DNA of 64,000 nucleotides from assembly GCA_025024175.1 (NCBI GenBank), contig QCXZ01000137.1, positions 16,182,001-16,246,000 on the forward strand. Reading direction: 5' to 3'. The position numbers and the translations under genes were made by a program. This stretch comes from Rhyzopertha dominica (taxonomy: Eukaryota > Arthropoda > Insecta > Coleoptera > Bostrichidae). Shown piece by piece: positions 56,933-64,000 of this stretch. The notes beneath the pieces are model-generated. The model saw nothing but the letters and a program-made list of their open reading frames with translations, was not told the origin of the DNA and did no database searches. The first letter of the stretch is position 1, and each line of letters starts with the position of its first letter.

Positions 56933-57690
56933 GATACCGTATCATGCGAGTCAACAGATTGCTATTCCTTAGTTTGTTCAGAGTCACATCGAACCTTTTT
57001 TTAGCCAGGCCATAGTTTTGCGGTAAAACTGGATGTCCTTCTAACCAGGGCAACCTCACTTCATATCGGCCATCCGTAGCCCTAGTTACAGTATTTAGAA
57101 AAAACTCTTTTGCAGCAAGTGACAACTCTTCTCGAGACCTTTTCTCAACAGAGTCTCTAATACCTAATATATCTAACTCCCACAAATCAGCGATAGATGA
57201 GTTAAATATAAATAATGAAATACAAGTTGAAGTTTTATCTGTATCAGATCTACTAAAAGGAATTTTCCCCATCAGAGTCCAACCAAGTAATGTTTCGATT
57301 GCAACTAATCCACAAGTTAATACTTGTCTTCGTCCAGTATACAGTTTCCCTGCAACATCTGCTCCAATCAAAATTTCAATAAGATCGCAACTCCCAGTGT
57401 CTGATATTCTTATATTATGAGAATCAAGTTCTTTAATCCATGGTCCAAAAGCTACTGTCGGAACTTCATTGATAATCACAGACTGATCCAAAGCTTCAAA
57501 TTTACATGTATAATTACTGTGATTCAAGTATATATCATAACAGTTGTGATTGCATTTTGAAGTCATACCTCCAAAAAGACCATGAACTATTGATTGTTGG
57601 CGACTGGGTATATATCCTAACTGTTCTGCCGTAGATTTTAAGTTGTACGATCTCTGTGAACCAGTATCAATAAGTTTTCCCTTTTACAAT
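56895..57690 (-). pseudogene. BEL/Pao aspartic protease (DUF1758-type)
   Basis: The catalytic LIDTGSQRSYNL is at about 57640-57680, one base out of frame with gag (near 57683), then GYIPSRQQSIVHGLFGG, and from 57566 ILIGADVAGKLY, GLVAIETLLGWTLMGKIPFS. The later part PWLEGHPVLPQNYGLAKKRF is the start of the RT region. The frame then runs into the truncated LTR and ends at 56895. Confidence 0.88.
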
Positions 57691-59087
57691 TACACGGAGA
57701 GTTTGTAAAAGAACATTAGAGGTAAAATGATTACTGAGGGACTGCATAGTGGCATCATTCACTTCGTTGGTATTTGTATTATCTTTCTTACCACCAGTTG
57801 TAGTATTACCATCCATCTTTCCAGAACACATTAATACTACATGAGACTTACCACAAATGACGCATTTCAAACGACTTCTGCACTTGTAATGCGGATGACC
57901 AGGTCTCAAACATCTATAGCAAGCCTTCTTTTCCCTGAGAATATGTTTCTTCTGTTCCAGTGTAAAGTCTTGTCCCTTGAAGCAAGTGTCTCCTGTATGC
58001 TTTGAACTTTCACAAAAGATACATTTGAACGTATGGTTTACCAGATCTTGGGCAGTAGATGTATAAAAACCATCATCTTTCTGTGTCCTCTTAGGGTCAC
58101 CATTTATACTCACGCCAAAACCTTCAGCTGCTAATGATACTCGACGTTCATTTTCAACTTCAGCTCCTAGAAAACACATAAGACTTTTGAGCCGGACACT
58201 AAACGGATTTTCTGCATCCCCAGCTTTCTGCGTATTTACCACATCCCCACATGAACGCTGCCATATTCTGATTAACTCTGATGGGAAACAAGATTCTATT
58301 AAAGGAAACAGCATAGCTGAACATTTGTCTGATGTGACACCAAGAGTGTTTAGCGCCCTTAAATGTATTTCTAGTTTGTCATACGGCACTCAAATATCAA
58401 TTTTCTTTTCAGTATTGCTAGCGTTTTCTATAATTAACTAAAGCAATTCTCTGGCATAAACTTCTATCATCTTTCCCAAATCGTAACTTCATTGCCTCTA
58501 TAATACTCTCGTAATTTTCTCTGGAAGGAGGAAAACTTTCGACAAACTGTCTTGCTCTACTTTTAGCAACAGTAGACTGAATTAAATATTGAATTTTGTC
58601 GCTAAAGTCTGTCAGGATCCTCATGAATTTTCTTAAACTGAGCCCAAAATGATAACCATTCGCGAATATCTCCAGAAAATTGTTTAAACTCAATGACAGG
58701 TAATTTAAATTTGCGTTTACCTGTTATGCTGACAGCAGAAATACATGTCACTGATTCGTGGGGGCTACCGGCATACCTATTATCTCCATTGAGTTCTTCC
58801 ATAGCAAGCTTCCATTCCAAAAACCTCTTCGTGTACTCATCCCTACCATTAAGTTCCTATAAGAGCTCCTCTTCACTAGCATTCGAGGCAAGTAGAGCTT
58901 CATAAACCTGTGCGTCAGCAACTAATAGACTATCATATTTCCTCTGAAGCATCTCCCATGACACTAACACCTGTCTAGAACCCATAGCATGTTCAGTGTA
59001 GAGTTGCTCCATATCATTAGCAGTCTTCGTAAACGCCGAACGAAACACATTCCTGTGTTTCTTTTTAGCTTCCATATCCTTGCACAC
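57667..59087 (-). pseudogene. BEL/Pao gag with CCHC zinc knuckles, disrupted
   Basis: Starts MCKDMEAKKKHRNVFRSAF at 59087. An in-frame TAG (58857-58859) follows ASEEELL, yet the same frame continues to LPVIEFKQFSGDIREWLSFW. Frameshifts near 58610 and 58410 separate the SKIQYLIQSTVAKSRA-like capsid part (DUF1759-type) and the last part, which has CYRCLRPGHPHYKC and CVICGKSHVVLMC zinc knuckles. Gag packages element RNA; this copy cannot make a full product without readthrough and frameshifting. Confidence 0.88.
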
Positions 59088-59205
59088 GATAATTAAGAAG
59101 CGCGTTTACCGATATATCAATATAGTCTTTGCTAAACGACAACGAACGAAAACTGTTTGCAAAATTACACGCAATAAAACTGTTCCTAAATACGCACTTT
59201 GAAAA

Positions 59206-59223
59206 GTCCTGTCACGGTCGCCA
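59206..59223 (-). other. tRNA primer-binding site of the BEL/Pao element
   Basis: In element orientation TGGCGACCGTGACAGGAC starts 3 nt after the 5' LTR. It begins TGG, complementary to tRNA CCA. Which tRNA it pairs with was not determined. Confidence 0.8.
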
Positions 59224-59226
59224 AAA

Positions 59227-59443
59227 TGTTGTTAATCGTCGATCTTCGCGCAAGCTACCCGCTTTTGCAAATACCGACAAGGAGGACTTCCACNACAGCA
59301 CGTATTTACAATGGTCTTGTAATACAGTTTTATTCTAAAGAAAAATGGGAATGGTACAAATAATTCAATGACTATTGACTTTTTCAAAATTGCTACCTGC
59401 CTACTACTTATCTCTATATATCAAACGTTCAGTGATTCCAACA
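59227..59443 (-). repeat. BEL/Pao 5' LTR (217 bp)
   Basis: Complete LTR with TG...CA ends: in element orientation it starts TGTTGGAATCACTGAACG and ends ATTAACAACA. It carries an AATAAA (from TTTTATTCTAAAG region on plus, imperfect). One N at 59294. Confidence 0.88.
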
Positions 59444-60217
59444 GTCATGAAATATCTAAAAAAACAATACTGTTTTGTTTAATTTGATGTGGTCTATCTG
59501 ATAAGTTTTTGTTTCATCACCAGGAGATTGTTCTCGAAAAACTAACAAACGTTCCTCTTTAAACCACTATTCTACAACTTCAAATATAAAAGTTAGCTGC
59601 TCTAGACTGTTTCGTGAACACTCGCTATTCATCATGAAAGACCTAAAAAACAAATGACTGTAGCATAGTATACTGTTACAGTAAACACCCTGTATACAGG
59701 GTCCGCCACCTAAAACTCCCCAAGCTCATATTTTCTGTATTTTTTTACGTACAACCTTAAGTTATATGTCAAATTGTAGGTCGTTTTAAACACTTTAAAA
59801 ATAGCTTGGTGGGTGTCCAAAAATTTTTTTTTGCAGATTATCATATTTTGTGTTTAAAGTTATTTTTTGTAAACATTTTTTAACCTTACCTCGTATAATA
59901 AATATTGCTACACAGTTGAATGCCGACTTTTGTCTTCTTCAATCTGTGTCATGTATGCGTAATTTTTACTCCTTCTTAGTGAAAAACAAGAAAAACTAGT
60001 CGCCGCCATGTTCTTTAAATAGGGTTGTTCAAAATTTTTAAGTAGCTTATTACGGAACAAATTGTGCCTACATACCCTTCGCTGCACACAAAAGCTAAAA
60101 ATTTTAAGTACCTTTTAAATAAATCAAGTACAAAGTTCGTTCTAAAGAGAGAGAGAGAGAGGCTAGAAAATGAAACCCCGTGACGAGGCTAGTAAGCCAT
60201 GTAGAAAACAAAACTTG

Positions 60218-60917
60218 AAAGACTTAATATATGAACTTGAAATTTGGCAAACGTATAAATCTCAATTACCCAAAGCGACCTATTGTTTTTTGGGTAAGTC
60301 GGGTATCGGGAAGGAGGCGAAATTGGGGGGTAACTACCCTTTTTGCAATTTTTTTTTTATTTTTTTTCGTTTTAGTATGTAATTAGTAGTATGACTGCGA
60401 GTATTATTTGTTCTTATAATTTTTCGGTGCAGCAAACTGTTTAGAAGAGATTAGCAAAAAAGCGTTGCTTAAAGAAAACGGTTTTTACTAAATATCTCCG
60501 AATATATTTAATATATTCAAAAAATGAAAATACTATCAGATAGGAAATATAATTTCTTACAAAAAGTGTCTTAGATAATAATTGACATTTTCGAAATATT
60601 ACCAAAAAACCTATTTTGGACCCTGCTCGTACGAAGTTTTTAAAATTTTGGTATTATATAGAAAATCAAATTTCTGATCAGAAAGCACTCTTGTATTTTT
60701 TTGTTAAGTTAATAATTTTCGAGTTATTTGGAAAAAAACGATTTTAAAAATTTATATATTTTTGCTAATATCACGATGACTGTTTCTCTTAGAAAAAATG
60801 TGTAGAGAGAAAAAATGCTCAAAACCTGATTACTAAACGTATAGTATAAGAAATAAAAACGTAAATGTCATTTTGACAATTGGATGTGGAAGTATTGATT
60901 CAATTTGCAGCGGTTTT
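60218..60917. repeat. Interspersed repeat R, copy 2
   Basis: Matches 21247-21957, from GAAAGACTTAATATATGAAC to CAATTTGCAGCGGTTTTT, with scattered differences. It ends exactly where LINE-derived sequence begins. Confidence 0.85.
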
Positions 60918-61720
60918 TTCCATTATTTTTATGCTTGTTATTTGTTTCTTTTCCGTTGTTATTTTGTTTATGAATTTCCAAGTTTTGTTACATCTCGACC
61001 CTCCAATGTAAATATTAATTTCTTGCCACTTTTTGTCCTATATCTGTCTTTTAGTTGCTATAATTACTCTGCTCGCTTTTCCCTTTATCTCCTTATACAC
61101 GTTTCCATCTTAGAGCTTTTTCCATCAATAAGTTCTACTTATTACTATTACTTGTATTTTGCTTCCATAATCCCATTGCTTCTTCTGCTGCGGCTTTCTT
61201 AGTACTGTCTACTGTGTTGTTATAAACTTCTACTCCCAATTATTCAGATTTGTTGTTAATCGGTTAATCTTCTCTGATAGAGTAGTTTTGTGCTTTCATG
61301 TGTTAATCTGCCTAAAAGTTATACTTTGTTGGTTTCGCTCTCAGTTATTACTTCCGGTTTTATATCTTTTACTTGTATGTATGGCACGAAAACTCTTGAC
61401 TTGACTAGATAGTGATCTGGGTCACAACTACACCTTTGTATACCAGGACGTCGTGTACCTGTAGTGTTTTGGTAACGATACCATAGTCAATAATGAATCG
61501 CAAATTTCTCGTATTTTGTATCCATGTGTAGGTGTGTTTTTCTTTGTGTTTAAAGAAGCTGTTGGTTAACTTTAGTCTATGAGTTTCACATATTTCAAAT
61601 AGCATTTCTCCCTTACTGTTTTGACCTATTTCTCCATATGGTACTACAGCTTCGCTGTCAGTCCTGATCTACTATTCAAATTTCCTAAGATTATTGTTTC
61701 TCGACTATTACCAATTTTTG
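60917..61720 (-). pseudogene. LINE endonuclease and linker fragment (RTE/CR1-like)
   Basis: Minus strand: TIILGNLNSRSGLTA (degenerate GDFNAR block), LFEICETHRLKLTNSFFKHK, KHTYTWIQNTRN and DYGIVTKTL from the APE-type endonuclease. Further on a degenerate linker follows with VDSTKKAAAEEAMGLWKQN and an INIYIGGS/TWKFINK-like stretch before the RT. Frames are broken. Confidence 0.7.
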
Positions 61721-62159
61721 CGATTTTGTCGTTCAATTTTTTCGAATTACTCTAAATTTTGGGGTTTTGTGTGAACCGATGGGTATGCAAGCATAATTTG
61801 TACCGTAATAAGCTGAGCAACTAACACTTAACAAATTGTGAACAGCCCTATTAACAGAATACGGCGGCAACATATTTTTCTTGTTTTTCATTAAGAAGGA
61901 GTAAAAATTACGCATACGTTGTAATGACGCAAATTGAAGAAGACAAAAGTCGGTATCCGACTATGAAGCGTTATTTATTATACGGGGTAAGGTAAAAACA
62001 TATTTACAAAAATTAACTTTATTTTGCAAAATATCATAATTTGCACATTCACTATGCCATTTTTAAAGAGTCTAAAAAGACCTGCAATTTGACATAAGGT
62101 CGTACCTAAAATAATAATGAAAATACAACCCTGGGGAGTTTTATTTGGCGGATCCTGTA

Positions 62160-64000
62160 TATTTAAAATCGTTTATGTTTAATAATTTACCGATATGGTG
62201 TATCACACTTAGGTACTTCATTTCAATAATAATATAGGTTTTGTTCATGTTCATATTCAATATAAAAATCTTTTTTTCGACTACTTACGAGGTGTGGGAA
62301 GAACAGCTTCAAGAAAATTTTTATCAGTTTGAAAATAATAGTAATCGTAAAATAAAAAAACACTTAATGCATACAAATGAGTAGTTTATATCATAATGGA
62401 CACTGAAATAAGGTATGTCATGTGCATGTTTTTGTATACCTGCACGTGTAGCCGAGTGTACTTTGAGAGTTTCAGTATTTATGTAAGTCAGCATAAGCAG
62501 TGACATAGGTACATTTTCAATGTCCTTCTTCATCTTTAATTACCTACTAAAAACTGAGGTTTTAACGAGTGTTTGAGTAATTCAATACAAAATTAAATAT
62601 TTCAAGGTTATTGTCTTTGAACATCCATCGAAAACTTTGGCTGCTATAAATGTGTTTACATTGTGCTATTAAATTGTACTCGGGACTTATACATTTTGAC
62701 TGTGAAAAATAACTTAAAAGGTGTTATTTAATTGCTTACTAATTGCAAAAGTGCAAATTAAGCAATTACTGCGTCTGCTGTATTTTTATCTCTTAAATAT
62801 TAAATGTACGACATTTTTATAGATTGCTATGAACATACGGTAACTGAACTTTGTATTGCTGCTCAACATGATGTGTAGTTGCAGTACCTAGAATTGAATA
62901 AAGAGCGTATAATTTTGCTGAAGGCTGAAGAAAAGAAATTTTGCAAGACATCCTGGGAGACTGCCAATATGCTCGAATATAACTAATTGTGCATCAAAAT
63001 ATCAGTTTCAGTTCTTACATTGGCAGCAAAAAGGTTTGCGTTATGCGGAATTGAAATTTACCTTGAAAATGGCCGATAAAATTGCTCGGTTATTATTTGA
63101 ACGTTTTTGTTATTATTGGCACAAATCATCGAATTCAATTGTCGAGTGAGAGTGTTAGTTCAACGAGGCAAAAGTAAAACATAACGAGTTAAAATCAGCA
63201 GATTTTGTTTCCATGCTTCTTTATTGTTATGGCACCCTTTTCTGAAACAACTTTATATACTTTTTATTGCCCATCTTTATGCTGGAATTGTAAAATAACC
63301 TAAAATATAATTTCTGGTTTATATTACACGAATAACTCCCTTACCGAATGGTTATCATATCTTGAGGATCTTCTTGCAGTCCTAGAACTTTGACATAAAA
63401 GTAGTTTTTGGGATACAATTTAACGAAAACAGCAATTTACGAAAGAAATCCTGGTTGATTTTTTTTGGCAATACTATCGCTTTATGACATTTAATATCTT
63501 AGTTAACCGTCCTGAAATTGAGAAACTTACACAAAAAATTACTTATTTTAATGAGTCCTGCCTGTCATAGGTCTTGTTATCATATGCATTTTATATGCAC
63601 ATAATCGAAGAAATTTATTTATTATTTAAATGCAACTTGCGCCCATACCTTGGAAACGAGAGCTGACACGGAGGTGAAAAAATTCCAGAAAATGCATTTT
63701 AATTACCCATGCGTAATTTCAGAAAAATCGGCCGAACAGAACCTGAAATATCCTGCTGGTTCTATACTTTGTAGCGACGCTGTATAAATCCTTCATATTT
63801 CTCGTTACAAAACCCAATTCCTCGATTACCTTATTAGCTGTACGTTATGATAATTAAAAGTTAACTGAATATTAAAATTGATATCCCAATTTTTTATTAC
63901 ACATTTACGGTAGAATTTTAGCACAGTAGCTATAGTTTGCAATAATTGGATTTGGTTTGAAGGCAATCGAATCAGCTGAACCTTCTCGCAGTCCTTGTAA
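62160..64000. other. No recognised feature
   Basis: AT-rich, only short open frames; no splice-consistent coding segment, terminal repeat or RNA gene recognised. Confidence 0.5.

Larger units (their letters stand above)
56745..59448 (-). mobile_element. BEL/Pao LTR retrotransposon, internally deleted, GTCAT target duplication
   Basis: The element 56750-59443 is flanked by GTCAT at 56745-56749 and 59444-59448, the 5-bp duplication expected for BEL/Pao. It has two LTRs, a primer-binding site, gag with zinc knuckles and an aspartic protease. Reverse transcriptase, RNase H and integrase are absent: the protease-region frame runs straight into the 3' LTR. It is thus a non-autonomous, dead copy. 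Confidence 0.92.
59693..62159. mobile_element. Composite element with long (~100 bp) inverted ends
   Basis: Left end TATACAGGGTCCGCCACCTA and, inverted, right end TATACAGGATCCGCCAAATA continue as imperfect inverted copies for about 100 bp (CTCCCC, GGTACGACCTTA-like blocks). TA borders both. Inside lie repeat R copy 2 and a LINE fragment. It looks like a DNA transposon end pair enclosing later insertions; no transposase was recognised. Confidence 0.6.

Noticed and set aside
60873..61202. 109-codon hydrophobic plus-strand frame
   Set aside because: It is the antisense shadow of a decayed LINE linker on the minus strand.

Overview
The window looks like a piece of an insect (arthropod) nuclear genome. 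It is AT-rich, its genes carry GT-AG introns, two of them only 53-54 nt long, and its introns are packed with Penelope-like, BEL/Pao, mariner/Tc1, LINE and tRNA-derived SINE sequences. The order of insect cannot be fixed from the sequence alone.

Minus strand, 42878 down to 1: the N-terminal part of a HERC2-type giant E3 ubiquitin ligase. I can place 21 coding exons whose splice phases all agree (about 1,948 codons). They run from the start codon through an N-terminal Cys cluster, the first RCC1-like propeller (RLD1), a cytochrome-b5-like domain and a helical region into the start of the MIB/HERC2 domain, which is cut by the left edge of the window. The rest of the protein, including the HECT domain, lies outside.

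Plus strand, 43581 onward: a divergently transcribed 1-acyl-sn-glycerol-3-phosphate acyltransferase (AGPAT family). Three exons end at 44186. I found no further exon up to 64000, so either a very long intron follows or the gene is broken. HERC2 and AGPAT share a ~0.7 kb intergenic region that is probably a bidirectional promoter.

Inside a 12.6 kb HERC2 intron (10156-22721), on the opposite strand, sit two complete three-exon genes for short secreted peptides (14768-15124 and 15588-15945). They share exon design and intron phases (15-codon first exon, phase 0 then phase 1) but have diverged strongly in sequence. A third gene with the same phase pattern starts at 20882. I do not recognise this family, and it is the most interesting feature of the window. 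A two-exon peptide candidate lies at 52537-52777.

Mobile DNA: at least six Penelope-like element (PLE) fragments, several followed on the same strand by hammerhead-ribozyme-like motifs; a BEL/Pao element (56750-59443) with LTRs, primer-binding site and a perfect 5-bp target duplication but a large internal deletion; a second, decayed Pao copy (26972-28960); a mariner deletion derivative with perfect 32-bp inverted repeats (53580-54494); Tc1-like transposase remnants; a THAP-exon repeat family; RTE/CR1-like LINE pieces; and several inverted or direct repeats. The right third of the window (44187-64000) is mostly transposon remains and unassigned AT-rich DNA.
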